Positions 43,910 to 51,103 of a stretch of DNA of 51,251 nt are shown piece after piece; positions within the stretch are counted from its first letter, which is position 1, and every line of letters starts with the position of its first letter. Made by a program: the position numbers and the translations under genes. The stretch spans positions 1 through 51,251 of the forward strand of contig JASEJQ010000009.1 of assembly GCA_030016635.1 (NCBI GenBank). Reading direction: 5' to 3'. Under the pieces are notes generated by a model that did not search any database, was not told the origin of the DNA, and saw nothing but the letters and a program-made list of their open reading frames with translations. The stretch comes from Thermoanaerobacteraceae bacterium. GTDB taxonomy: Bacteria > Bacillota > Thermoanaerobacteria > Thermoanaerobacterales > UBA4877.

Positions 43910-44773
43910 ATGGCTAAAATTTCTATTTTAAGTGGTAAGGGCGGTACAGGTAAGACCTTTGCCTCGACAAATCTGGTTAGGGTATTGCCAAATGCCACCT
44001 ACATAGACTGTGATATTGAAGAGCCTAACGGGAGGATTTTTTTAAATCCAATTATAGAAGATATAAGTGATGTATACACAAAAGTTCCTCTGATAGATGA
44101 TAACAGGTGTGAGAGATGCGGTATTTGCAGTAAGGTATGTAGATTTGGTGCACTAATTAATCTTGGAAGGGAAATACTTATACTGGATCACTTATGCCAT
44201 TCTTGTGAAGCATGTTATGAAATGTGCCCGATGAATGCAATAACTATGGCAAATAGAAAAATTGGCGAAATAAGTACCGGGGTATCCAGAGGTATAGATT
44301 TTATTGAAGGGAGATTGAATCCAGGTGAACCCTCTGGAGTACCTATTATAAAACAGATAAATATACTAATAAAAAGCATTGAGCTTTCTATTGTAGACAG
44401 TCCGCCCGGTACATCCTGCAGTGTAGTAAATACTATAGAAGATAGTGACTTATGTATACTTGTTACTGAGCCGACGCCATTTGGACTTCACGACCTCAAA
44501 CTGGCAGTAGAGCTTGTAAAGGAAATGGATATACCAATGGCAGTGATAATAAATAAGTCAGGCAGTGATAATCAAATTATATATAATTACTGCATGAAAA
44601 ATGACATTAAGGTATTAATGGAGATCCCTTATGACAAAAAAATAGCCGAGCTATATTCAAGAGGGACTTTAATAGCTGAGGCGGATTCAACATATGAAAA
44701 AATGTTTGTGGATCTGGCGGAAAAAATATTGGAGTTGATTGAAAATGAAGCAGCTGGCAATAGTGAGTGGTAA
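43910..44773 (+). CDS. Mrp/MinD-type ATPase with ferredoxin insert (1)
   Basis: The deviant Walker A SGKGGTGKT is at residues 7-15. Two [4Fe-4S] motifs are inserted after residue 60: CERCGICSKVC and CHSCEACYEMC. Walker B-like SIVDSPPGTSCS is near 163. Length 287 residues from ATG 43910; a TTG nine bases upstream is too close to GGGGGA. Such proteins are thought to carry or insert Fe-S clusters. It overlaps the next, similar gene by 29 bp, and the two may form a heterodimer. Confidence 0.87.
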   Translation: MAKISILSGKGGTGKTFASTNLVRVLPNATYIDCDIEEPNGRIFLNPIIEDISDVYTKVPLIDDNRCERCGICSKVCRFGALINLGREILILDHLCHSCEACYEMCPMNAITMANRKIGEISTGVSRGIDFIEGRLNPGEPSGVPIIKQINILIKSIELSIVDSPPGTSCSVVNTIEDSDLCILVTEPTPFGLHDLKLAVELVKEMDIPMAVIINKSGSDNQIIYNYCMKNDIKVLMEIPYDKKIAELYSRGTLIAEADSTYEKMFVDLAEKILELIENEAAGNSEW

Positions 44774-45593
44774 GGGTGGAACAGGTAAAACGACTATAGC
44801 AACAGCAATCTCCTCTATCCTGAATAATAAGGTCATGGCAGATTGTGATGTGGAGGCTGCAGACCTCAATATTCTATTAAAAGGAAAAAAGATAAAGGCT
44901 TCAAACTTCAAGGGGAAAGAGATTGCAGCAATTGAGTATAGTGAATGCAACTATTGTGGCATATGTGAGGATGTATGTAGGTTTGATGCCATAAAAGACA
45001 TCAAGGTTAATCCATATAAGTGTGAGGGATGTGGCCTATGCACATTAAAATGTCCTTTAGATGCTATAAAAATGAAGTGGGTGGAGACGGGAGAAATTGT
45101 TGTATTGGAGATTGAAAATGGACAATTATGCGAAGCCCAGCTGAGCCCTGGTGCAGATGGTTCAGGAAAGCTTGTAACAGAGGTCCGTAAGATGGCAATA
45201 TCAATAGGTGAGGAACCCGAGTGGATAATAATAGATGGCCCTCCGGGCATAGGGTGTCCGGTGATAGCTTCAATTACAGGCGTTGACGCTGTCCTTGTGG
45301 TAGTTGAACCAACATTATCAGGGTTTGAAGACATGCAGAGGGTTATAGATGTCATAAAGGATATTGGCTGTAAAATTTTTGTCTGTATAAATAAGTGGGA
45401 TATAAATTTCAGGGTATCGCAAAACATCATGTCATTTTGTGAAAGTAGAGGTATTCCAGTTGCAGGTAAAATATATTATGATGAACAGGTGATAAATGCC
45501 TTAAAAGAAACAAAAGGTATATCAGAATTCAATGATAGCGATGCATATAAGGAAATAGTAAGAATGTGGGAATATATAGAAAAACATATATGA
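44745..45593 (+). CDS. Mrp/MinD-type ATPase with ferredoxin insert (2)
   Basis: This paralogue of the preceding protein has 282 residues. Walker A VSGKGGTGKTT is at the start, ferredoxin motifs are CNYCGICEDVC and CEGCGLCTLKC near 68-100, and Walker B-like IIIDGPPGIGCPV near 163. It keeps the usual Thr pair after the Walker Lys, whereas the first copy has Thr-Phe. I use ATG 44745; a TTG at 44739 is the alternative. The structured intergenic element follows. Confidence 0.87.
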   Translation: MKQLAIVSGKGGTGKTTIATAISSILNNKVMADCDVEAADLNILLKGKKIKASNFKGKEIAAIEYSECNYCGICEDVCRFDAIKDIKVNPYKCEGCGLCTLKCPLDAIKMKWVETGEIVVLEIENGQLCEAQLSPGADGSGKLVTEVRKMAISIGEEPEWIIIDGPPGIGCPVIASITGVDAVLVVVEPTLSGFEDMQRVIDVIKDIGCKIFVCINKWDINFRVSQNIMSFCESRGIPVAGKIYYDEQVINALKETKGISEFNDSDAYKEIVRMWEYIEKHI

Positions 45594-45601
45594 ACAAATT
45601 T

Positions 45602-45619
45602 CAAAAATGGTTACACTGT
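45602..45619 (+). repeat. left flanking direct repeat of the structured element
   Basis: CAAAAATGGTTACACTGT here and CAAAAATGGTTGCACTGT at 45869-45886 differ at one base. They bracket the structured element and could mark an insertion or duplication. Confidence 0.75.
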
Positions 45620-45868
45620 AAAAACCCTTATGAAGAATGATATGCAACATCAAATGCAACCTTAAAGCGAGTCTATGATACTCTTGATAAGTGGCAAGTG
45701 TAGCCGGGGCATCTGGCATGGACGCCGGATGAGCCGACTTTGAGGCAAGGACGCCGAATGGAGGCGTACCCGGCGGAACCAAGCCACGAATTATTAGAGT
45801 ATCAAGACGAACGATCAGGTGCATAGATGTTGCTATCATTCGTGGAATACTGCTTTGTACACTAAAAT

Positions 45869-45886
45869 CAAAAATGGTTGCACTGT
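45869..45886 (+). repeat. right flanking direct repeat of the structured element
   Basis: This is the second copy of the 18-bp repeat seen at 45602-45619, one mismatch (A to G). It lies 14 bases before the ribosome site of the following gene. Confidence 0.75.
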
Positions 45887-45913
45887 TTATATCAAACCAA
45901 GGAGGGATAATAA

Positions 45914-46750
45914 TTGTCAGAGTGTCAAAATTGTACGGTTGAGAAAACTTCAAAGAAAACAGGATTTGTGGATTGTAATCAGTACAGCTCAATAAAAAAT
46001 GTTATAGGTGTGATGAGTGGTAAGGGCGGGGTTGGTAAATCTACAGTATCTGTTATGATAGCAAATAGGCTGAGCGAAATGGGCAATAAGGTTGGCATTT
46101 TGGATGCCGATATGACTGGCCCCAGTATTCCTAGACTATTAAAAGTTAACAATAGAAAAGCAGAGGGGAGTGAGTTGGGAATATTACCAGCGGTTTCGGA
46201 TAATGGTATAAAGGTCATGTCACTAAATCTGCTTTTGGAGGATGAAGAACAACCTGTAATATGGAGAGGCCCTTTGATTTCTGGTGCAGTGAAGCAGTTC
46301 TGGACCGACGTATTCTGGGGCGATCTTGATTATCTGATAATCGACATGCCACCGGGTACGGGGGATGTAGCACTCACTGTAATGCAATCTATTCCATTGG
46401 ATGGAATAATTGTGGTGTCAGTTCCACAGGACCTTGTTTCTATGATAGTGACAAAAGCAGTTAATATGGCTAAATCTTTAAACATTGAAGTTATTGGACT
46501 TGTAGAAAACATGAGTTATTTAATCTGTCCCCATTGCAACGAAAAGATAAATATATTTGACTATGATGAGAGAGAAAGTTTTCTTAATTCTATGGGGATA
46601 CCTCTGCTTGGGGAGTTACCCATGAGTAAAGGTATAGCGGATATTACTAAAGGGACTGCTCAGTTTGACGAAGAAATAAAAAAGGATATAGATGAAATAA
46701 CCAATAAGTTGGTAAACTTTATTAATAATAAGGGAGGTAACGAAAAATGA
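45914..46750 (+). CDS. Mrp/NBP35-type Fe-S carrier ATPase
   Basis: This is a classic ApbC/Mrp protein of 278 residues. It has an N-terminal CQNC pair, deviant Walker A MSGKGGVGKST near 34, DADMTGPSIPRLL near 60, MPPGTGDVALT near 142, and the C-terminal cluster-binding CPHC near 201. It lacks the ferredoxin insert of the two upstream ATPases. TTG 45914 follows GGAGGG at 7 bases. It overlaps the next NifX-like gene by 4 bp. Confidence 0.9.
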   Translation: MSECQNCTVEKTSKKTGFVDCNQYSSIKNVIGVMSGKGGVGKSTVSVMIANRLSEMGNKVGILDADMTGPSIPRLLKVNNRKAEGSELGILPAVSDNGIKVMSLNLLLEDEEQPVIWRGPLISGAVKQFWTDVFWGDLDYLIIDMPPGTGDVALTVMQSIPLDGIIVVSVPQDLVSMIVTKAVNMAKSLNIEVIGLVENMSYLICPHCNEKINIFDYDERESFLNSMGIPLLGELPMSKGIADITKGTAQFDEEIKKDIDEITNKLVNFINNKGGNEK

Positions 46751-47106
46751 AGGTTGCAATAGCAAGTGAAGGAGATTATGTAAGCAGGCATTTTGGACAT
46801 TGTGAAGGCTATACAATATATGAAATTGCAGAAAATAATATAATTAGTAAAGAATTTATTGAAAACCCAGGACACAGGCCGGGATATCTGCCATTATTTT
46901 TAAAAGAAATGGGTATTGATGTAATAATTAGTGGTGGGATGGGTGAGAGTGCTAAAACACTGTTTGAGGAACAAAATATTGAGGTTATAACAGGTATTGA
47001 AGGTGAATGCGATGATGCTGTATCCGATTATTTAGCAGGACGTCTGATGTCAACAGGTAAAACATGTGAAGAACACCAATACAAGGGACAATGCAATGAT
47101 GATTGA
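46747..47106 (+). CDS. NifX/NafY-like protein (second copy)
   Basis: This 119-residue protein is of the same fold as that at 43539: VAIASEGDYVSRHFGHCEGYTIYEI, GHRPGYLPLFLKEMGIDVIISGGMG, and a His/Cys tail (TCEEHQYKGQC) that could hold metal. It is translationally coupled to the Mrp-type gene (ATGA overlap), suggesting the two proteins act together. Confidence 0.88.
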   Translation: MKVAIASEGDYVSRHFGHCEGYTIYEIAENNIISKEFIENPGHRPGYLPLFLKEMGIDVIISGGMGESAKTLFEEQNIEVITGIEGECDDAVSDYLAGRLMSTGKTCEEHQYKGQCNDD

Positions 47107-47130
47107 TAAAATAGGGTATGATAAGATCTT

Positions 47131-47580
47131 ATGGATGAGAGAATTCCTTTAATTAAGGATTTATTGAGAAAATCAGGATATAGGCTTACAAAGCAAAAAG
47201 AGGTTATCTTAAAAGCTATATTAAATGAAAATAGACATTTAACCGTAGAAGAAATATATGAAAAAATTAAGAAACATGGCATAGGCCTGGCCACCACATA
47301 TAGGACAATTAACATGTTTCAGGATACTGGTATTGTTAAAAGAATAGATATAAACAACAAAAGATATTATGAACTAAAAATTTATAGCAAGAAACCACTG
47401 CATATACATTTTAAATGTATGAAATGTGGGAAGATAATTGACGTGGATGATATGGAAATTATCATAGAATATTTAAAGGTTAATAATAAAGCAGAAAAAT
47501 TTTATGGATTTGAAATAGATGATGCAAATATAATATTAAACGGCATATGCAAAGAATGTAAAGATTGTAATATCAGCTAA
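47131..47580 (+). CDS. Fur family regulator
   Basis: This 149-residue Fur/PerR/Zur-type protein has a winged helix at 15-80 (RLTKQKEVILKAILNENRHLTVEEIYEKI; GLATTYRTINMF), a metal site HIHFKCMKCGKIIDVDD, and a structural CKECKDC tail. Which metal or signal it senses cannot be told. It ends the ATPase/NifX gene run, 24 bp after the previous gene, and is the second candidate regulator for the CATATG sites. Confidence 0.9.
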   Translation: MDERIPLIKDLLRKSGYRLTKQKEVILKAILNENRHLTVEEIYEKIKKHGIGLATTYRTINMFQDTGIVKRIDINNKRYYELKIYSKKPLHIHFKCMKCGKIIDVDDMEIIIEYLKVNNKAEKFYGFEIDDANIILNGICKECKDCNIS

Positions 47581-47605
47581 TACACATATACCTTCAAAGT
47601 TATAT

Positions 47606-47638
47606 AAAAAAGGAAGTGACTAAACCACTTCCTTTTTT
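47606..47638. terminator. bidirectional terminator between convergent genes
   Basis: AAAAAAGGAAGTG pairs perfectly with CACTTCCTTTTTT. A-run and T-run on the two sides allow it to end the Fur-family transcript and the minus-strand reductase transcript. Confidence 0.9.
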
Positions 47639-48486
47639 ACTGTATCTACATATTTTGCTGCTGAGAGACCGGCTACCAAGCCTTCACCTACTGCCTTAGC
47701 CACCTGATATGGTGCACCGGTACAGTCACCTGCAGCAAATACTCCAGGTATATTGGTATTCATCATTCTATCGACCTTAATTGTGCCATCATCCATTTCT
47801 AAACCAGGAATTAATTCCGTTATAGGTGTTACTTTTTTAATCAAAAAAATACCATCAATATCTATGGATTGATTTTTCAATTGCAGGGTTTGTACTTGAA
47901 TATCATCACCTATTATTTTCACTGGTTTATCAGATATTATTTTTACATTGTTATTTAATGAATATATTGATTTATACAAGGGTATATAATAGACCATTTC
48001 GGCAAGTTCTGAAAGAAAATTGGCTTCTTCTTCTCCTTCATTATCCTCACTGATAACTGCGACGGTTTTATTTTTATATAGAGGCCCATCGCATGTTGCG
48101 CAATAACTGACACCTTTTCCTAAATACTTTTTTTCACCTGGAATGTATCTATTCCTTGGTATACCAGTAGCTATTATTACTGATAATGCATCAATAAAGT
48201 TATTATTTGCGTTTATTACAAAATAGTCAGCGGCTTTGTATATATTAATAACTTTATCAGGATATTCCGGTATTCTCAATTTTAAAGCATGGTCTTTATA
48301 TTTTTTCAATAATTCTTCTCCTGTTATTGAAGGACATCCAAGATAATTATCCACACTTGGAGCTTTTAACAAAGGAGAGGTTGGATTTTTACCTGTAAAT
48401 ACAATAACATCTTTATTTCTGATCTTGGCATTTACTGCGGCGGAAAGCCCTGCCGGGCCTCCACCTATTACAGCAATGTCATACAT
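47620..48486 (-). CDS. thioredoxin reductase-like flavoprotein without NAD(P)H motif
   Basis: FAD loop IAVIGGGPAGLSAAVNA starts at residue 4, redox site CATCDG is near 130, and the second FAD motif GVFAAGDCTGAPYQVAKAVGEG is near 252. The nucleotide loop GGGxxA that binds NAD(P)H is replaced by VISEDNEGEEEA, and no HRRxxxR follows. This resembles the ferredoxin-dependent flavin thioredoxin reductases and related disulfide reductases of Clostridia. I start it at 48486, 9 bases after AGGAG. It overlaps the thioredoxin gene by 8 bp, so the two form a redox pair. Confidence 0.85.
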   Translation of the reverse strand: MYDIAVIGGGPAGLSAAVNAKIRNKDVIVFTGKNPTSPLLKAPSVDNYLGCPSITGEELLKKYKDHALKLRIPEYPDKVINIYKAADYFVINANNNFIDALSVIIATGIPRNRYIPGEKKYLGKGVSYCATCDGPLYKNKTVAVISEDNEGEEEANFLSELAEMVYYIPLYKSIYSLNNNVKIISDKPVKIIGDDIQVQTLQLKNQSIDIDGIFLIKKVTPITELIPGLEMDDGTIKVDRMMNTNIPGVFAAGDCTGAPYQVAKAVGEGLVAGLSAAKYVDTVKKEVV

Positions 48487-48817
48487 TGTCATCGCTCTCC
48501 TTGATGTATCTTGACAATTTTTCTTCCAGCTTTTCGATAGGCATATAACCCACAACTCTATCTACCAGTGCACTATTTACAAATACGGCAAGTGTTGGTA
48601 TGCTCATCACGTTGTATGTGGTGGCTATTAATGGATTTTCGTCAACGTTTAGCTTGGTTACCTTTATTTTATCCCCATGTCTTCTATCAAATTCTTCAAG
48701 AACCGGGGCAGTCAATCGGCATGGTGCACACCAGGGAGCCCAGAAATCTACAAGGACAGCTTTATCTTTTATAAAGACCTCTGAAGAAAAATTAGAATCA
48801 CTTACGTTTTTTATCAT
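48479..48817 (-). CDS. trxA: thioredoxin
   Basis: This 112-residue single-domain thioredoxin has active site WAPWCAPC (the usual second Gly-Pro pair is Ala-Pro) near 31, a cis-Pro in MSIPTLAVF, and a normal length. It is encoded first in a two-gene minus-strand operon with its probable reductase. Promoter and CATATG-type operator lie just upstream. Confidence 0.92.
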   Translation of the reverse strand: MIKNVSDSNFSSEVFIKDKAVLVDFWAPWCAPCRLTAPVLEEFDRRHGDKIKVTKLNVDENPLIATTYNVMSIPTLAVFVNSALVDRVVGYMPIEKLEEKLSRYIKESDDNV

Positions 48818-48868
48818 TATATTACCTCCTTTAGTACCATCCCAGGGTATATGGGTTTTACAAAACAG

Positions 48869-48897
48869 ATATTAGCATATGTCATTAACTTTGTCAA
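48869..48897 (-). promoter_or_regulatory. trx promoter with CATATG operator
   Basis: On the minus strand TTGACA (48897-48892) and TAATAT (48874-48869) are 17 bp apart. ATTAGCATATGTCATT (48871-48886 on the plus strand) lies over the -10 and spacer, a variant of the shared palindrome. Confidence 0.75.
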
Positions 48898-48924
48898 TAA
48901 GTTTCTTCACTGTAGTCAAATAAT

Positions 48925-48954
48925 ATTGACATACGCCATTTATTAGTATATAAT
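48925..48954 (+). promoter_or_regulatory. ECF gene promoter with CATATG-like operator
   Basis: TTGACA (48926-48931) and TATAAT (48949-48954) are both perfect consensus hexamers at 17-bp spacing. ATTGACATACGCCATT (48925-48940) over the -35 is two mismatches from ATTGACATATGCCAAT. The promoter is divergent from that of trx. Confidence 0.82.
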
Positions 48955-49030
48955 CCTAATAAAAAGGAATTTATTGGCCAGAAGGTCAAATATATTCTGT
49001 GTATAAAAACAATATAATATCATTGAAACA

Positions 49031-49080
49031 AACCATGAAGGTAGCTGCATGTAACAGCGAATTTCATGGTTTTTTATTTT
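49031..49080 (+). terminator. leader terminator before the ECF transporter gene
   Basis: AACCATGAA (49031-49039) pairs with TTCATGGTT (49063-49071), with an inner GCTG/CAGC helix and a long T-rich tail, 26 bp before the start codon. With the promoter at 48926 it forms an attenuated leader of about 70 nt plus hairpin. I do not recognise a known riboswitch in it. Confidence 0.8.
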
Positions 49081-49105
49081 AAATTTTGTTGAGGGAGGTA
49101 AAATC

Positions 49106-49624
49106 ATGTATAGCAAAGCAACAAGAAATATTGTTTTGAGTGCATTATTTATAGCACTGGGTATAATTATACCCATATTTTTTCATGCCATTGGTATGGG
49201 GTCTGTGTTTTTGCCAATGCATATTCCTGTAATTTTAGCAGGTTTTTTTCTTGACCCATTATATTCACTGTTTGTCGGAGCACTCACACCAATCCTGAGT
49301 TCTTTGATGACAGGAATGCCGCCATTGATTCCTACGCTACCAATTATGGTATTTGAATTAAGCACCTATAGTTTATTAGTAAGTGTAATCTATAAAAAAC
49401 TCAAGCAGAACGTTTTTACTTCATTGCTTGTTTCCATGCTGGCAGGTAGAGTGGTTGCGGGTCTAATAGTATGGTTTTTGATAACTTTTTTCTCAATGAA
49501 TATGCCGTCTCCATTGGTGTTTATATACACCAGCATAATAAACGGTCTTCCTGGGATTATTATTCAGCTTATATTGATACCTACAATTGTAATACTTGTT
49601 GAGAGGAGATTGAAACATGAATAA
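49106..49624 (+). CDS. ECF transporter S component
   Basis: This 172-residue membrane protein with about five to six hydrophobic segments has the ECF S-component pattern: Ala/Ser-rich first helix (SALFIALGIIIPIFFHAIG), then FLPMHIPVILAGFFLDPLYSLFVGALTPILSSLMTGMPP. S components bind a vitamin or metal and pair with a shared ATPase module, not encoded here. The substrate is unknown; the shared operator with trx and Fe-S genes hints at redox or metal nutrition. GAGGGAGG precedes the ATG. Confidence 0.8.
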   Translation: MYSKATRNIVLSALFIALGIIIPIFFHAIGMGSVFLPMHIPVILAGFFLDPLYSLFVGALTPILSSLMTGMPPLIPTLPIMVFELSTYSLLVSVIYKKLKQNVFTSLLVSMLAGRVVAGLIVWFLITFFSMNMPSPLVFIYTSIINGLPGIIIQLILIPTIVILVERRLKHE

Positions 49625-50210
49625 TTTAAAATATTTTGATAATATGGCGCATAAATGGGATGAAATTGTCAAACATGATTATAATAAAATTGATTTTGTC
49701 CTGGATATGCTTGATATGGCTGAAGGAGATAAGGTGTTAGACGTTGGTACTGGTACAGGAGTTCTTATACTGCCTCTTTTAAAAAGGGTTGGAAACAGAG
49801 GCCACATTACTGCTATTGATACCTCAAAAGAAATGCTTGAAGTGGCCAAAAAGAAATATAACCATCCAAATGTCAACTTTATAGAAGCTAATATAGAAAA
49901 TTTTTCTGCTAAAGCTGAATCATATGATTACATATTTTTTTATTCTGTTTTCCCACATATAGAGGATAAAGTGAAGGCTATTGAAAATGCTCATAAACTT
50001 TTGAAAAACAATGGCTCTATTATAATTTTTCACTCAGAAAATCGCAAAGCTATAAATAAACTTCATAGCCAGATACCTGGTTTATCAGATCATATTTTGC
50101 CACCTCCAGATGAAATAATGGACATATTAGATAAGAACCATATAGAGTGTGTTAACAGTATAGATAATGAGGACATGTTTCTGGTTATTGGGGAAAATAG
50201 GCTTGTTTAA
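49617..50210 (+). CDS. class I SAM-dependent methyltransferase
   Basis: The 197-residue protein has motif I VLDVGTGTGVLILPLLKRVG near 42, AIDTSKEMLEVAKKKY near 67, and FFYSVFPHIEDKVKAIENAHKLLKNNGSIIIFHSEN near 105. It overlaps the ECF S-component gene by 8 bp, so the pair is translationally coupled, and the methyltransferase may act on the imported compound. The substrate cannot be told. Confidence 0.87.
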   Translation: MNNLKYFDNMAHKWDEIVKHDYNKIDFVLDMLDMAEGDKVLDVGTGTGVLILPLLKRVGNRGHITAIDTSKEMLEVAKKKYNHPNVNFIEANIENFSAKAESYDYIFFYSVFPHIEDKVKAIENAHKLLKNNGSIIIFHSENRKAINKLHSQIPGLSDHILPPPDEIMDILDKNHIECVNSIDNEDMFLVIGENRLV

Positions 50211-50353
50211 AGCACTTTATATTAGGGGTTTGAAACGGCATTACATTACTATTGAGAAAACTTCCGAGATGAGAGAAGTAAAACACTATTATCAAAAAGG
50301 AATTTTAGCCAGGAATGGTATAGACAAATAGATTTTAATGTTAATTCTAATTT

Positions 50354-50387
50354 ATATATATCCCCCTTGTACAAGGGGGATATATAT
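50354..50387. terminator. perfect 34-bp palindrome between convergent genes
   Basis: The sequence is self-complementary around TTGTACAA, with C5 and G5 tracts and ATATAT arms. As RNA it gives a 15-bp hairpin on either strand, ending the methyltransferase and HicB transcripts. Positions 50211-50353 hold no supported gene. Confidence 0.75.
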
Positions 50388-50398
50388 TATAAAATCAA

Positions 50399-50818
50399 TT
50401 AGAGTGCTTTCTTTTTACGCTCATTTATACCTAATCGTTCCTTTAAAGCCTGCTGCAATAATTGAGAGAAGTTTATTTCAGCTTTCTCAGCCGCATCGTT
50501 TAACCATTTAGGCAATGTCAGGGTCTTTTTTACAGCTTTGTTTGCCATCTCGTCCCTAACAGGAGGCATGTAGACCTCAACAGGTACAACAAAAGAGCCT
50601 TCCGGAGCGTGTATTTTCTCAGGCGGGGTGGGCTGTGGTATGAAGTTACCATCCTCTTCCATACCATATAGGTGCAGTTCCAGAGCATCCTTGGCCATAG
50701 CAAGGGCATCTTCAAGGGTATCACCCTCGGTTATACAGCCAGGTAAGTCAGGGAATGTTATAACATAGCCTTTTATATTGCCGGGCTCAAACACAGCGGA
50801 GAATATATATTTATCCAT
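50399..50818 (-). CDS. hicB: HicB family antitoxin
   Basis: The N-terminal partial RNase H-like HicB fold is visible (GYVITFPDLPGCITEGDTLEDALAMAKDALELHL, residues 15-50). A C-terminal DNA-binding helix pair follows (KTLTLPKWLNDAAEKAEINFSQLLQQALKERLG), typical of ribbon-helix-helix HicB. Length 139 residues. It neutralises the HicA toxin encoded just upstream and probably represses the operon. Confidence 0.92.
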   Translation of the reverse strand: MDKYIFSAVFEPGNIKGYVITFPDLPGCITEGDTLEDALAMAKDALELHLYGMEEDGNFIPQPTPPEKIHAPEGSFVVPVEVYMPPVRDEMANKAVKKTLTLPKWLNDAAEKAEINFSQLLQQALKERLGINERKKKAL

Positions 50819-50866
50819 AACATTACCTCCTTGATATATTCACAAATTATTCTTACAAACATGATA

Positions 50867-51049
50867 TCATTTTAAACCTGCCTGCTTAAAGATATTATTT
50901 AGAGTTTTCGGGTCAAGGTCCTTGTTGTGGTTAGGAATAGTGACCTTACCGGGTTTTATGGGATGGATAAGCTGGATATGTGAACCACGTTGGTTTTTTA
51001 CAATCCAGCCGTCTTTATACAAAATTTTAAGGACTTCTTTAGGCTTCAT
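50867..51049 (-). CDS. hicA: HicA family mRNA interferase toxin
   Basis: This 60-residue double-stranded RNA-binding-like toxin has KPKEVLKILYKDGWIVKNQRGSHIQLIHP with the catalytic His in GSHIQ (near 24), then KVTIPNHNKDLDPKTLNNIFKQAGL. HicA cleaves mRNA. It is the first gene of the minus-strand pair, 48 bp before hicB. GGAGGAAAAA precedes the ATG on that strand. Confidence 0.92.
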   Translation of the reverse strand: MKPKEVLKILYKDGWIVKNQRGSHIQLIHPIKPGKVTIPNHNKDLDPKTLNNIFKQAGLK

Positions 51050-51073
51050 TAATTTTTTCCTCCCAACAACAAT

Positions 51074-51103
51074 ATTTTAACACGTGTAAATAGCACGTGT
51101 CAA
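51074..51103 (-). promoter_or_regulatory. hicAB promoter with CACGTG operator pair
   Basis: On the minus strand TTGACA (51103-51098) and TAAAAT (51079-51074) are 18 bp apart. Between them two CACGTG palindromes (51081-51086 and 51094-51099) lie 7 bp apart, as expected for a HicB binding site. The remaining 51104-51251 shows no gene that I can support. Confidence 0.75.

Larger units (their letters stand above)
45600..45893 (+). ncRNA. long nested-dyad element, probable structured RNA (HEARO/omega-RNA-like?)
   Basis: This 320-bp gap has no ORF but holds a nested structure. The outer stem is GAATGATA (45635-45642) with TATCATTC (45834-45841), then GCAACAT (45644-45650) with ATGTTGC (45827-45833). 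Next come GATACTCT (45677-45684) with AGAGTATC (45796-45803), GTGGC (45691-45695) with GCCAC (45783-45787), and GCCGGG (45703-45708) with CCCGGC (45769-45774). Inside are three small hairpins (45710-45731, GCC/GGC near 45733-45746, 45750-45766). The inner part is clearly GC-richer than the surroundings. Near-identical 18-bp direct repeats (CAAAAATGGTTACACTGT at 45602; one mismatch at 45869) flank it. It resembles HEARO-type RNAs from memory only; no nuclease gene is attached. Confidence 0.55.

Noticed and set aside
43539-47106. Nitrogen-fixation locus
   Set aside because: NifX-like and Fe-S ATPase genes occur without nifHDK, nifB or nifEN, and such stand-alone sets are common in non-fixing anaerobes.
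48961-49030. preQ1 or other known riboswitch in the ECF leader
   Set aside because: I could not find the conserved loops of preQ1, TPP, cobalamin or FMN classes; only the terminator is clear.
50211-50353. Open frame containing RGLKRHYITIEK after the last methyltransferase
   Set aside because: It has no start codon or ribosome site after the preceding stop and I cannot match it to a family; it could be a gene remnant but is unsupported.
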